Below, in pieces: positions 34,162 to 43,381 of a DNA stretch of 64,000 nt. Numbering within the stretch: position 1 is the first letter of the stretch; each line of letters starts with the position of its first letter. Position numbers and translations under genes: made by a program. The notes below the pieces were generated by a model that saw only the letters and a list, made by a program, of their open reading frames with translations, did not search any database and was not told the origin of the DNA. Source of the stretch: Planctomycetota bacterium (GTDB lineage Bacteria; Planctomycetota; Phycisphaerae; Phycisphaerales; UBA1924); assembly GCA_017303555.1 (NCBI GenBank), contig JAFLCN010000001.1:1-64000 (forward strand), read 5' to 3'.

Positions 34162-35781
34162 ATGACTTTGAACGAACTTCTAGCTCGATTCGGACTGGCG
34201 GAGAATCCGTTTCGGGGGGAAGAAGCGCGCAACGACGCGGTGTTTGCGAAGATGACTTCGCCCAACGCCGGGGTTGTGGGTACGGGAAGCACGCCGGTGC
34301 CGGGGACGATTCCGAACCCCAACGCGCTTTCGCAGAGCACGGTTTCAATGATGCTGCCGTCGGTCTCGGGCACGTTCCACAGTGATTTCGAGAAGATACT
34401 CGGCGACCTCGCGCGGCCGGCGACGGCGATTGTGTTTGGCGAGAAGGGCAGCGGCAAGACGGCGATCCGGCTGCAGATCACCAAGGCGATTGAGCATTAC
34501 AACGCCGGACCGGGAGTTGAGAAGCGGGTGCTGCTGCTCGCGTACGACGACCTGAACGGCGTGCTGGATCGGTTTCACGGGCGGATGAACGGGAAGACGC
34601 CGCTGGAGAGTTTCCAGCGGATCCGGCTGGTGGACCATCTGGATGCGTTGATGGCGGGCTTTGTGCCGCGGCTGGTGGATGCGGTGCTTGGGAAGGGCGA
34701 CACAGAAGGGCTGCTTCGCGAGGATGCGAAGAAGGCGCTACGGAAGCTGGATGAGGGACAGAGGCGCGATTTGCTTTTGCTGCAGTCGCTGTACGACCGG
34801 CCGGAGCAGGCGGACTTGCGCACGACGCAGCTTCGGAAGAAACTTGGAATCTGGAAGCCGCTGAGCTTGCGACTTTGGCAGGCAGCGGCGCTCTTTGGCT
34901 GGGTTCCCGCGGCGGCGGTTGTGTACTGGTTCAAGATGATGCCGAGTGAGATCGGGCCGGGCGCGCCGCTGTATGCGTTCCTTGCGTTGATCGGGCTTTG
35001 GCTGATCCTGATCGGCAAAGCGACGCTGTGGGATCGGATCGCGTTCAACCTTGCGGGCAAGCGGGTGCGGAAGCAGATTCGCGTGCTCTCGCGGAGCGAT
35101 CGGTCGTATGCGCGGTCGCTGTCGCAGCTTGATCCGGTGCTGCGGGATGAGGACAACATCCCGGCGGGCGACTCGGACGAGGTGCGGTACCGGCTGTTCG
35201 ATCGGCTGCGGAATGTATTGAAGGCGTTTGGCTTTGTCGGGGTTGTGATCATCATCGATCGCATGGACGAGCCGACGCTGATCAGCGGCGACTACGACCG
35301 CATGCGTGCCGTGGTCTGGCCGATGCTGAATAACAAGTTCCTCCAGCAGGACGGCGTGGGCGTGAAGATGCTGCTGCCGGTGGAACTGCGGTATGCGCTC
35401 TACAAGGAGTCCGCGGCGTTCTTCCAGGAAGCGCGGCTCGACAAGCAGAACATGGTCGATCGGCTGAGCTGGACGGGGGCGATGCTGTATGACTTGTGCA
35501 CTTCGCGTTTGCACGCGTGTTTGCAGCCGGGGGCGACGCCTCTTTCACTGCTCGATCTGTTCAGCGAGGAAGTGACGCGGAGCGATCTGGTGGATGCGCT
35601 GGATCAGATGCATCAGCCTCGCGATGCGTTCAAGTTCTTGTACCGGTGCATGGCCGAGCACTGCTCGAACGTGACGAAAGAAGACAAGAACGTGCGGATT
35701 CCGAAGGCGGTGCTTGATATGGTGCGGAAGCAGGAAGCGGAGCGGGTGCAGCAGCTTTATCGCGGGATTCGGCCGGCCTGA
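34162..35781 (+). CDS. Membrane-anchored P-loop ATPase (KAP/STAND-like)
   Basis: 539 residues. Walker A GEKGSGKTA (93-101) and Walker B VVIIIDRMDEP (361-371). Two membrane helices near 241-258 and 268-288 are inserted between them, as in KAP-type NTPases, which carry membrane segments inside the P-loop domain. The N-terminus (LLARFGLAENPFRGEEARND) resembles the opening of AAA-type ATPases of the ExeA/GspA kind. It is probably an inner-membrane signalling or assembly ATPase; no partner is evident. Confidence 0.75.
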   Translation: MTLNELLARFGLAENPFRGEEARNDAVFAKMTSPNAGVVGTGSTPVPGTIPNPNALSQSTVSMMLPSVSGTFHSDFEKILGDLARPATAIVFGEKGSGKTAIRLQITKAIEHYNAGPGVEKRVLLLAYDDLNGVLDRFHGRMNGKTPLESFQRIRLVDHLDALMAGFVPRLVDAVLGKGDTEGLLREDAKKALRKLDEGQRRDLLLLQSLYDRPEQADLRTTQLRKKLGIWKPLSLRLWQAAALFGWVPAAAVVYWFKMMPSEIGPGAPLYAFLALIGLWLILIGKATLWDRIAFNLAGKRVRKQIRVLSRSDRSYARSLSQLDPVLRDEDNIPAGDSDEVRYRLFDRLRNVLKAFGFVGVVIIIDRMDEPTLISGDYDRMRAVVWPMLNNKFLQQDGVGVKMLLPVELRYALYKESAAFFQEARLDKQNMVDRLSWTGAMLYDLCTSRLHACLQPGATPLSLLDLFSEEVTRSDLVDALDQMHQPRDAFKFLYRCMAEHCSNVTKEDKNVRIPKAVLDMVRKQEAERVQQLYRGIRPA

Positions 35782-35785
35782 TTGC

Positions 35786-36100
35786 TTACCACACGCCTGC
35801 GAAATGCAGCGCAAATGCAACTACGTACGTGACAATGCCGATCACAATCGCGCCAGTGGACCACCGCTTTGATATTGCCGCGGAACCTGCCGATCCGTGA
35901 AGGTCGCCCGAACCTTGCTTATTGAGAGCGAATGCCGCATAAACGATCGCGACAATTCCGAGCGGCTGGCAGCAAAATATCGTGGAGAGCACAGCGATAA
36001 TCAGCGCCGCATTTGCGGCCTTGAAGCTCGGGCTGGAAAATCGTGCACTCGGATCCTCTGGTTCGTTCGCCACGCCCGCCCCTTCTATTTGCTCGCTCAA
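35786..36100 (-). CDS. Small two-helix membrane protein (CD225/dispanin- or DUF4190-like)
   Basis: 104 residues from a TTG overlapping the gmhA stop (TTGA). Two membrane helices (AALIIAVLSTIFCCQPLGIVAIVYAA region and TGAIVIGIVTYVVAFALHF) flank a short loop. The F-C-C-x-P-x-G sequence and layout match small bacterial proteins related to CD225. Function is unknown; it may simply follow gmhA in the transcript. Confidence 0.7.
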   Translation of the reverse strand: MSEQIEGAGVANEPEDPSARFSSPSFKAANAALIIAVLSTIFCCQPLGIVAIVYAAFALNKQGSGDLHGSAGSAAISKRWSTGAIVIGIVTYVVAFALHFAGVW

Positions 36101-36732
36101 ACTTCGCCCATCCCGAACATTCGCAATTCAATCGCACGCACGAGGTTGTGCAGGATGATCATGTGGATCTCCTGAATACGGTCGGCGTGCAGCTGGTCGT
36201 CGCTCTTGACGATCCACTCGAGATCGCAGCGGCCGGCGAGTTTGCCGCCACCTTTGCCGAGGAGGGCGATGGTTTTGATGCCGTGTTTCGTCGCTGTGTC
36301 GACGGCTTTGATGATGTTGGGCGAGTTGCCGCTGGTGGAGAGCGCGATGAGGACATCGCCGGAGCGGGCGAGGCCTTCGACCCAGCGGGAGAAGATGGAT
36401 TCGAAGCCGTAGTCGTTGGCGGTGCAGGTAATGTGGCCCGCGTCGTTGCAGGCGATGGCGGGGAGTGAAGGGCGGTCTTCGCGGAAGCGGCCCGAGAGTT
36501 CTTCGCAGAGGTGGGCGGCATCGGCGCAGCTACCTCCGTTGCCGATGGCGAGGAGCTTGTTGCCGGAGCGGAAGCAGTCGGAGATCATCGCGGCGGCTTC
36601 GGCGATGCGGCGGATGTTGGCGGGGTCGGCGAGGAAAGACCCGAGGGCGCGGTGCGCGATTTCGATGTCGGCGCGGAGAATCGCGGCGATTGCTTCGGTA
36701 TCAGAATGGGCGGGCGCTTGATGGGCCGGCAT
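36097..36732 (-). CDS. gmhA: Sedoheptulose-7-phosphate isomerase
   Basis: 211 residues with the SIS fold. Phosphate-binding AIGNGGSCADAAHLCEELSG, then RPSLPAIACNDAGHITCTAN, LIALSTSGNSPNIIKAVDTA and the C-terminal EIHMIILHNLVRAIE. It converts sedoheptulose-7-phosphate to D-glycero-D-manno-heptose-7-phosphate, the first step of ADP-heptose synthesis for the lipopolysaccharide core. It is divergent from the gmhB-like gene across a heptamer array. Confidence 0.93.
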   Translation of the reverse strand: MPAHQAPAHSDTEAIAAILRADIEIAHRALGSFLADPANIRRIAEAAAMISDCFRSGNKLLAIGNGGSCADAAHLCEELSGRFREDRPSLPAIACNDAGHITCTANDYGFESIFSRWVEGLARSGDVLIALSTSGNSPNIIKAVDTATKHGIKTIALLGKGGGKLAGRCDLEWIVKSDDQLHADRIQEIHMIILHNLVRAIELRMFGMGEV

Positions 36733-36746
36733 GGGGGAGGGTAGGA

Positions 36747-36844
36747 GATGTGGGATGTGGGATGTGGGATGTCGGATGTCGGATGTCGGATGTCGGATGT
36801 CGGATGTCGGATGTCGGATGTCGGATGTCGGATGTCGGATGTCG
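36747..36844. repeat. Heptamer array, 14 copies of GATGTSG
   Basis: Three copies of GATGTGG are followed by eleven of GATGTCG, without interruption, between the divergent gmhA and gmhB-like genes. The array occupies most of the shared promoter region. Confidence 0.95.
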
Positions 36845-36876
36845 GGCGGGATGGTGAGGCCTCTTACGCTGAAAGC

Positions 36877-37434
36877 ATGAGTGGACGCGGGATTGACACG
36901 GTATTTCTGGATCGCGATGGGACGATCAACACGCGGCTGGTGGGCGAGTGGGTCGTGCGGCCGGAGCAGTTTGAGTTGCTGCCGGGTGCGGGGGAAGCGC
37001 TCGCGAAGCTCTCGCGGGCCGGGCTGAGGCTGATCGTCATTACCAACCAGCGCGGGATCGAGCTTGGGTTATTTGATGAGGCGCAGCTTGCGCGCGTGCA
37101 CGAGCGGATGGCGACGCTGCTTGTTCCGTTTGGCGTTGAGCTGGATGGGGTGTATTTCAGTGCGGCGGGAAAGGGGCCACGGACGAAGCCGGAGGCGGGG
37201 ATGTTGTTTGATGCGAAGCGGGATTTTCCGGCGATCGAGTTTTCGCGGAGCGTGATGATCGGGGATGCGGTGCGGGATATTCAGGCGGGCGCGAAGGCGG
37301 GCTGCCGCACGGTGCTGATTGCGGATGAAGCGCACGGCGCCGAGGTGCTTCGCGAAGCGGAAGAGAAGCAGGTGAAGCCGGACGCTGTTGTAAAGACGAT
37401 TGGCGAGGGAGCGGATCTGATCCTGCGCTGGTGA
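36877..37434 (+). CDS. gmhB: HAD-family heptose bisphosphate phosphatase
   Basis: 185 residues from the ATG at 36877; readings further upstream only translate the heptamer array. HAD motif I VFLDRDGTIN (Asp12, Asp14), motif II ITNQRG, motif III KPEAGM, motif IV IGDAVRDIQAG. It resembles GmhB, which removes the C7 phosphate of heptose-1,7-bisphosphate; histidinol-phosphatase relatives look alike. The divergent gmhA next to it supports the heptose role. No zinc-binding CxH insert is present. Confidence 0.83.
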   Translation: MSGRGIDTVFLDRDGTINTRLVGEWVVRPEQFELLPGAGEALAKLSRAGLRLIVITNQRGIELGLFDEAQLARVHERMATLLVPFGVELDGVYFSAAGKGPRTKPEAGMLFDAKRDFPAIEFSRSVMIGDAVRDIQAGAKAGCRTVLIADEAHGAEVLREAEEKQVKPDAVVKTIGEGADLILRW

Positions 37435-37439
37435 GTCGG

Positions 37440-38999
37440 TCAGTGCAGCGGACGAGTTGAAAGCAGAGAGAGCGTGCCTTTGCCTCGGGATGGGCCCGAG
37501 ATGATTTCATTTGATCGTGCGAAACCGAGCGATGTGAGTGCGGCATCGAGTTCCGATTCGCCGGGGAGCAGAACGAAGATCGGGCGATTTGGCGGCAGCG
37601 GGATGGGCAACGTCGCGCCGACGGTGGGAATGGTGCGAACGCCGGAGAAGTAGTGAAGCGGACCGGCGAACTGGCCGCTGGTGAGGACGATCGCGTCGGC
37701 GGGAAGAGCTTCGCGAACGCGAACAGCGAATTCGGGAAGATCCTGAAAACGGCCTCGCAGGTACCGAGCTTCGAATGGCCGCTTGTGCTGTTCGATTGCG
37801 AAGCCGATCGAGCGCACGGCGTTGGGGACAGCGATCAGCGCTACAAAGGTGAGCACGACCGCCCGTTGCCATCGCGGGGACGCTCGCATCGCGAGCCGCA
37901 CCGCGAGATCCCACCAGCCGAGGATGATCAAGGGGAGCACCGGAAGGAAGTAGCGGGTGTCCGGAAAGATCAAGAGCCACTGGATGAAGTAGATCGTGAC
38001 GAGAAGGCCCCACGCGAGTCGACGGCGGAAGAGCATGGCTCCGGCGGTAATCACGGCGATGGAAACAAGAACATCGAGCGGCCAGAGACCGATCTTGTTG
38101 CCGAAGATCGCGCGAGGCGTGACTTCGGTGAACAGTTCCGCGGCGGTGAACGTCGCGATGCGCGATGCCAACGCGGGAAGATTCTGGAACATCTCGAGCA
38201 GTTCGCGTTCTTTGCCGAGCAGTTTGAATCCGCCCGCCATGCGCGGATCGGCGAGTCGGATAGCGATCGCAACAAGCAAAACGCCCGCAGCGCCGGCGAT
38301 GACGGCCCACTTGAAGCGCGAGCGCCGGATGCGCCAAAGCAGATCGACAAGGATCGCGACGAGCGGACCGAGCACGACGATGCGGAGAGATGCCATGCCC
38401 GCAAGACCCAGGAGCACCAGAAGCACAGCCAGAATGAGGCGTGCGGGACCTCGGGCGGGGTTGGGCGTGGAGACAGCGTTCGCCAACTTCGCATCGCCTT
38501 GCGAATCAAAGCTTGGTTGGGCGCGGGCGAATGTGAGTTCATACCCGAGCAGCGCGAGCGTGCTGCAAAAGAAGAATGGGATATCGGCGAGGATCTCGCA
38601 CGAGTGGCGCAGAAAGGTTCCGTTCACGGCCGTTAGCAACGTGACCAGCACCGCGAGCGAGCGGCCGGCGTTTCGCAGGATGAGCAGGTACACGAGCGCG
38701 AGCGAAGCAAGCCCGAGCACGAGCATGAGCACGTTGCCCGCGATGATCGGATCGGACGCGAGCGGGCGGACGGCGACGAGCAGATACGGAAATCCGGCGT
38801 TGATGGATGTGACGGTCTGCTCGTTGAAGGTGAAGCCGCGGCCTTCGGCGAGATTTCGGGCGACAACCAGAAAGAGGGCAGAATCCGGTGTGATTCGCCA
38901 GTGCGGGGAGAAGGATGCCAGGAGGAGAATGGCACCGGCCGCGAGCAACCAACGCCGGTAAGCGTCGACGGCTCGGAGGAATTGGTCGGGGGCGGGCAT
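37440..38999 (-). CDS. GT-C glycosyltransferase (ArnT/PMT_2 type)
   Basis: 519 residues with about ten membrane helices. After the first helix comes the acidic loop HWRITPDSALFLVVARNLAE, in which the Asp is the expected catalytic residue of lipid-linked sugar transferases. FNEQTVTSINAGFPYLL follows. The C-terminal about 120 residues form a soluble domain. It transfers a sugar from a polyprenyl-phosphate donor on the periplasmic side. Its stop is five bases from the gmhB-like stop (convergent). Confidence 0.8.
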   Translation of the reverse strand: MPAPDQFLRAVDAYRRWLLAAGAILLLASFSPHWRITPDSALFLVVARNLAEGRGFTFNEQTVTSINAGFPYLLVAVRPLASDPIIAGNVLMLVLGLASLALVYLLILRNAGRSLAVLVTLLTAVNGTFLRHSCEILADIPFFFCSTLALLGYELTFARAQPSFDSQGDAKLANAVSTPNPARGPARLILAVLLVLLGLAGMASLRIVVLGPLVAILVDLLWRIRRSRFKWAVIAGAAGVLLVAIAIRLADPRMAGGFKLLGKERELLEMFQNLPALASRIATFTAAELFTEVTPRAIFGNKIGLWPLDVLVSIAVITAGAMLFRRRLAWGLLVTIYFIQWLLIFPDTRYFLPVLPLIILGWWDLAVRLAMRASPRWQRAVVLTFVALIAVPNAVRSIGFAIEQHKRPFEARYLRGRFQDLPEFAVRVREALPADAIVLTSGQFAGPLHYFSGVRTIPTVGATLPIPLPPNRPIFVLLPGESELDAALTSLGFARSNEIISGPSRGKGTLSLLSTRPLH

Positions 39000-39078
39000 C
39001 CCCGGTCAGAGTAGCGAAGCGGCGTGTGCAAGCCCGGCGAAACGCGATCCGAAGGGGCGGCGCGTACCCTTCTGGATC

Positions 39079-40560
39079 GTGCCAGGCCGACTGGAAATGC
39101 CGAGTGTCTTTGAGACCAAGCCCAGGCGGGCGATGGATGCTGCCGCGGCTCCGATTCTGCGTCTGGGAACGGGGCACAGGTTGACGGGCGTGGTTCTGGC
39201 GGGGGTCGATGCCGTTGTATTCACGGTCTGCTGCGCGTGCGCGGTGTACCTGTGGATGGCGATCGAGAGGCAGATCGATCCGCGGGTCTATCTGGGGCTG
39301 TGGCCGGCGATCCTTGTGATGCTGGGGTTTTCATGGGCGCTCAAGCTCTACCCGGGGGTTGGGAATCACCCGGTGGAGGAGTTCCGGCGGCAGGTCGTGA
39401 TCATCACGCTCGTGTTTTTGATGTTCGGCACGGGCACGTTCATGCTGAAGCAGGGGAGCGAGTATTCGCGAGCGGTTTTCCTGATTGCGTGGGCAATGTG
39501 CGTGGTGGCGGTGCCGGTTGCCCGCACGATTACCAAGCTGGTCTTCAAGCGGGTTTCGTGGTTTGGCTATCCGGCCGTGATCTTCGCGCGCGGGCACGCG
39601 GCGGAACGGGTCGCGAGCCAACTGTCTCGCCAGCCGAACCTGGGGTTCCGGGCGCGGGCGATTGTGAGTTCCGACATCGGGCTCGGGCCGACGGTCCACG
39701 GCGTGCCGGTGATCGATGCGCCGGCGTTGATGCACGTGCTCCGCGAGGCCGGGCGGGTGCCGTACGCGCTGGTCGCGACGGAGGGAATGTCGCCCGAATC
39801 GTTGAAGGAGCTGCTGGCGGGCCCGCTGCAGCTCTTTCCGAATGTGATCCTGATTCCCGATCTTCCGCTGCCCTCGACGCTTTGGATGACCGGGCGGGAC
39901 CTGGGCGGGATGCTCGGGCTTGAAGTGCAGCATCGGCTGCTCGATCCGGGGCGGAGGACGTTGAAGCGGGGACTGGATTTGTTGGCCCTGCTGGTATTGC
40001 TGCCGCTGTTTCTGCCGGTCTTGGCCGTGCTCGCGATCGCGATCAAGCTGGATTCGCGGGGGCCGGTCTTTGTGAAACTCCGGCGGGTCGGCCAGAACGG
40101 TAAACTCTTCCACCAACTGAAGTTCCGGACGATGGTGCCGGATGCCGACCGGGTGCTTCGCGCCACGCTCGAGGCCGATCCGCAGCTCGCCGAAGAGTGG
40201 GAGAAGACGCAGAAACTGAAGAACGACCCGCGGCTGACGCGGGTGGGACGATTCCTGCGGATGACGAGCATCGATGAATTGCCCCAGGTTTTGAACGTTC
40301 TGGTCGGGCAGATGAGCCTGGTGGGCCCCCGGCCGATCACCACGGCGGAAACTGCGCGCTATGCGGAACTGGTTTCGTTGTACACGAAGGTGCTGCCGGG
40401 TTTGACCGGTTTGTGGCAAGTGTCGGGCAGGAATGAACTTGAGTACGAAGAGCGGGTGATGCTCGACGCGTATTATGTTCGTAACTGGTCTGTCTGGCTG
40501 GATTTATACATTCTCATCAAGACGGTCTGGGTCGTTCTGACGGGCCGGGGGGCGTATTGA
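39079..40560 (+). CDS. wbaP: Undecaprenyl-phosphate sugar phosphotransferase (WbaP type)
   Basis: 493 residues from a GTG; an ATG at 39097 is possible. An N-terminal part with four or five membrane helices and a central nucleotide-fold domain precede the catalytic domain: KRGLDLLALLVLLPLFLPVL, then KLRRVGQNGKLFHQLKFRTM, then LRMTSIDELPQVLNVLVGQM, then SLVGPRPI and YVRNWSVWLDLYILIKT. This is the polyprenyl-P hexose-1-P transferase family that starts O-antigen or capsule units by moving a sugar phosphate to undecaprenyl phosphate. Here it may prime the O-polysaccharide exported by Wzm/Wzt. Confidence 0.92.
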   Translation: MPGRLEMPSVFETKPRRAMDAAAAPILRLGTGHRLTGVVLAGVDAVVFTVCCACAVYLWMAIERQIDPRVYLGLWPAILVMLGFSWALKLYPGVGNHPVEEFRRQVVIITLVFLMFGTGTFMLKQGSEYSRAVFLIAWAMCVVAVPVARTITKLVFKRVSWFGYPAVIFARGHAAERVASQLSRQPNLGFRARAIVSSDIGLGPTVHGVPVIDAPALMHVLREAGRVPYALVATEGMSPESLKELLAGPLQLFPNVILIPDLPLPSTLWMTGRDLGGMLGLEVQHRLLDPGRRTLKRGLDLLALLVLLPLFLPVLAVLAIAIKLDSRGPVFVKLRRVGQNGKLFHQLKFRTMVPDADRVLRATLEADPQLAEEWEKTQKLKNDPRLTRVGRFLRMTSIDELPQVLNVLVGQMSLVGPRPITTAETARYAELVSLYTKVLPGLTGLWQVSGRNELEYEERVMLDAYYVRNWSVWLDLYILIKTVWVVLTGRGAY

Positions 40561-40563
40561 GCG

Positions 40564-41802
40564 GTGAATCGGCACGCTACACTGATTTCGATGTCGGCGC
40601 CGATGCGCATCGCCTTTGTCTTGGACCGCTATGACGCCGTGGGAGGGGGTGCCCAGCGTTGGACGCACGACCACGCGCTGCGGCTGATCCAGGACGGGCA
40701 TCACATTCACATTTACGCACGCTCGATTAAGGGAGCTCCCGCTGGGGCGAGGACGCACTTGGTTGAGATCGGTTCGATCGCGGGCGGCAGGCGGCTTCGG
40801 TTTGCCGCGGCAGTGGACAAGATGCTTCGAAACGAGAAATTCGACATTGTCCACGACATGGGCGATGGGTGGCACGCGGATGTGATGATGCCTCATCACG
40901 GGATCCGTCGGTACGTCTATCAGCAGAGAAGCCGGCTTTCGCACGGGCTTTTGCGTTGGGCGCGCCCGCTTGGGTTTGCGGTTCTCCCCCGCTATCGCGA
41001 GTTCAGGACGATGGAGCGGCGTCAGTACGCCAAGAAGGCGGCGACATCGATCGTTGCGGTTTCGGAGATGGTGCGTCGGCAGTTGCTCTCGACGTATCCG
41101 ATCGATCCGGCGCGGGTGATTGTGATCCACAACGGGGTGGATCTCGACCGGTTCAAACCGGACGAGACTGGGGTGAATCGCGATCAGATCCGCTCGGAGA
41201 TGAAGTGGCAGAGCCGCACGATCTATCTGACGGTTGCGCACGATTTCAAGCTGAAGGGAGTGGACCGGATCCTGTCCGCGATGGCCCATTTGCGTGGCAG
41301 AGGGCGGGATGCGGGGTTGATCGTGATTGGCGGGGGGGACATCCCCAGGTACGAGCGGATCGCGCGGCAGATGGGCGTTGCGGGGGACGTGGTGTTCATG
41401 GGCGATCAGGAAGACCCGGTCCCCTACTACCACGCGTCGGACGTCTTTGTGCTGCCAACCCTCTACGACCCTTGTCCGCTGGTTGTGATGGAGGCGCTTG
41501 CGTGCGGGCTGCCGGTGATCACAACGAGCTACAACGGGGCGACCGAGTTGATGACGCTGCCCCGGGATGGGGTGGTGCTGAACGACCCGATGAACGTGAT
41601 GGAACTGGCGTTGGCGATGTTGCGATTTGACGAGGCGGAGACGGCTCGATTGGCGCCCGAGCGTGCCGCGGCGTCGAGGCGGCAGGATCTGAGCGCGAAG
41701 CGGATGTACGAGAAGCACCTTGAGGTTTACCGCGACACGCTTCGCGAGCGTGCCAACGCGCCCGCGCCGGTGGCACGCGCGGACGTCAAGGTGAATGCCT
41801 GA
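40564..41802 (+). CDS. GT4 glycosyltransferase
   Basis: 412 residues from a GTG four bases after the wbaP stop; ATGs at 40591 and 40603 are alternatives. MRIAFVLDRYDAVGGGAQRW opens the GT-B fold. The donor-binding part has VIVIHNGVDLDRFKP, TVAHDFKLKGVDRILSAMAH, and FVLPTLYDPCPLVVMEALAC followed by GLPVITT (with the E of the E-x7-E motif). It is similar to WaaG-like core glycosyltransferases. It probably adds a hexose to LPS core on the cytoplasmic side. Confidence 0.9.
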   Translation: MNRHATLISMSAPMRIAFVLDRYDAVGGGAQRWTHDHALRLIQDGHHIHIYARSIKGAPAGARTHLVEIGSIAGGRRLRFAAAVDKMLRNEKFDIVHDMGDGWHADVMMPHHGIRRYVYQQRSRLSHGLLRWARPLGFAVLPRYREFRTMERRQYAKKAATSIVAVSEMVRRQLLSTYPIDPARVIVIHNGVDLDRFKPDETGVNRDQIRSEMKWQSRTIYLTVAHDFKLKGVDRILSAMAHLRGRGRDAGLIVIGGGDIPRYERIARQMGVAGDVVFMGDQEDPVPYYHASDVFVLPTLYDPCPLVVMEALACGLPVITTSYNGATELMTLPRDGVVLNDPMNVMELALAMLRFDEAETARLAPERAAASRRQDLSAKRMYEKHLEVYRDTLRERANAPAPVARADVKVNA

Positions 41803-42080
41803 GCGCTCAATTCTGTTTCCTGATTCGGGCTCGCGGCCATCCGGACAAAAAGCGAACACCTTCGGCTGCGACGGGGCGTTCGCGCTATGATGGCTGACGT
41901 TTGAACCGCCGCCATCGGCGGGGTTGGAGGCTTGAAGCTGGGTCCGAACGTCGCAGCGAACTGGAATGAAACGGTGTCGCGGCGGGCATCGGACGGAGCC
42001 GATTGCCTGTGGATGTCCTGGCGCGGTTTTTCGAGCTTCCGATCGCCGGAATTTCATCGAGAGTAACAAAGGAGTCGTTG

Positions 42081-43313
42081 ATGAGCACCCCGAGCACCGT
42101 GACTGTCCCGCTTCTTGACCTGAAAGCTCAGTACGCGACGTTGCGGGCGGAGATCGAGCCGGTGGTGAAGTCGGTGCTGGAGAGCGCTGCGTACATCATG
42201 GGCCCGGATTGCGCGGGTCTTGAGAAGGAAGTGGCGGAGTACTGCAAGACCAAGCACGCGGCGGGATGCGCGAACGGCTCGGATGCGATTTTGCTCGCGC
42301 TGCAGGCGCTCGGCGTCGGCGCGGGCGACGAGGTGATCTGCCCGAGCTACACGTTCTTTGCGACGGCGGGGTCGATCGCCCGCCTGGGCGCGAAGCCGGT
42401 GTTCGTGGACATCGACCCGAAGACGTACAACCTGTGCCCGAAGCACACGCGCGAAGTCGCGAAGCAGTGCAGGAAGCTGAAGGCGATCATCCCGGTGCAC
42501 CTGTTCGGCCAGGCGGCGGACATGGACGCGATGCTCGAGATCGGGCGCGAGTTCAACGTGCCGATCGTGGAAGACTGTGCGCAGGCGATCGGGACGCGGG
42601 ACAACAAGGGGATCGACGTGGGCGGGCGGGGCGTGATCGGCACGTTCAGCTTCTTCCCGAGCAAGAACCTGGGCGCGTTCGGCGACGCGGGCATCATCAC
42701 GACCAACGACCCCGCGCTCTTCGACAAGCTCTGCATGCTGCGGATGCACGGCATGAAGCCGAAGTACTACCACCAGCTTGTCGGCATCAATTCGCGCCTG
42801 GATTCGCTGCAGGCGGCGATGCTCCGCGTGAAGCTGCGGCACCTCGAAGCGTGGCACGCGGGACGCCAGCGGAACGCGGACTTCTACAACGCTGCGTTCC
42901 AGGCGGCGGGCGCGAAGATCTCGGGCACGCCGTGGGCGGCGGATTCGTCGCCCCTGCGGATTCCGTTCCGCCCGGCGGCTCCGGCGCGGCACATCTACAA
43001 CCAGTACGTGATCCGCGTGGCGGGCGGCAAGCGCGATGCGCTTCGCGATCACCTGAAGAACCTCAATATCGGCACGGAAATTTACTATCCGGTGCCGCTG
43101 CACCTGCAGGAATGCTTCACCGACCTCGGCTACAAGGCCGGGAGCCTGCCGGAGTCCGAAGGGGCCGCGAACGAGACGCTGGCGCTGCCGATCTATCCTG
43201 AGCTGACGAAGGAGCAGTTGCAGCACGTGGCGAGCAGCGTGATCGCATTCCTGGGCATGAAGCCGGGCGCGACGGTGGAGAGCAAGTCGCCCGCGATGGC
43301 CGGGGCGCACTGA
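42081..43313 (+). CDS. DegT/DnrJ/EryC1-family sugar aminotransferase
   Basis: 410 residues from the ATG at 42081, preceded by AAAGGAG. PLP-binding features: CANGSDAILLALQALGVG (60s-80), EDCAQAIG (164-171), and the Schiff-base Lys195 in FFPSKNLGAFGDAG. It transfers an amino group from glutamate to a keto-sugar nucleotide. The HLFGQAADMDAMLEIG and FFPSKNLG forms are closer to WbpE/ArnB-like UDP-sugar aminotransferases than to perosamine synthase. The product is unknown. Confidence 0.88.
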   Translation: MSTPSTVTVPLLDLKAQYATLRAEIEPVVKSVLESAAYIMGPDCAGLEKEVAEYCKTKHAAGCANGSDAILLALQALGVGAGDEVICPSYTFFATAGSIARLGAKPVFVDIDPKTYNLCPKHTREVAKQCRKLKAIIPVHLFGQAADMDAMLEIGREFNVPIVEDCAQAIGTRDNKGIDVGGRGVIGTFSFFPSKNLGAFGDAGIITTNDPALFDKLCMLRMHGMKPKYYHQLVGINSRLDSLQAAMLRVKLRHLEAWHAGRQRNADFYNAAFQAAGAKISGTPWAADSSPLRIPFRPAAPARHIYNQYVIRVAGGKRDALRDHLKNLNIGTEIYYPVPLHLQECFTDLGYKAGSLPESEGAANETLALPIYPELTKEQLQHVASSVIAFLGMKPGATVESKSPAMAGAH

Positions 43314-43335
43314 GCCGATTCGCAAACACGATCCC

Positions 43336-43366
43336 GACCGGCCCTGCGGGGCCGGTCTTGTTTTTG
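43336..43366 (+). terminator. Intrinsic terminator after the aminotransferase
   Basis: GACCGGCCC and GGGCCGGTC pair around TGCG (extended stem) and are followed by TTGTTTTT. It ends the wbaP-side transcript. Confidence 0.9.
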
Positions 43367-43381
43367 GGTCTTTGCGCGTGT

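Noticed and set aside
36748..36876. N-terminal extension of the gmhB-like protein with MWDVGCG-type repeats
   Set aside because: The residues are only a translation of the heptamer array; the HAD domain begins at the ATG at 36877.
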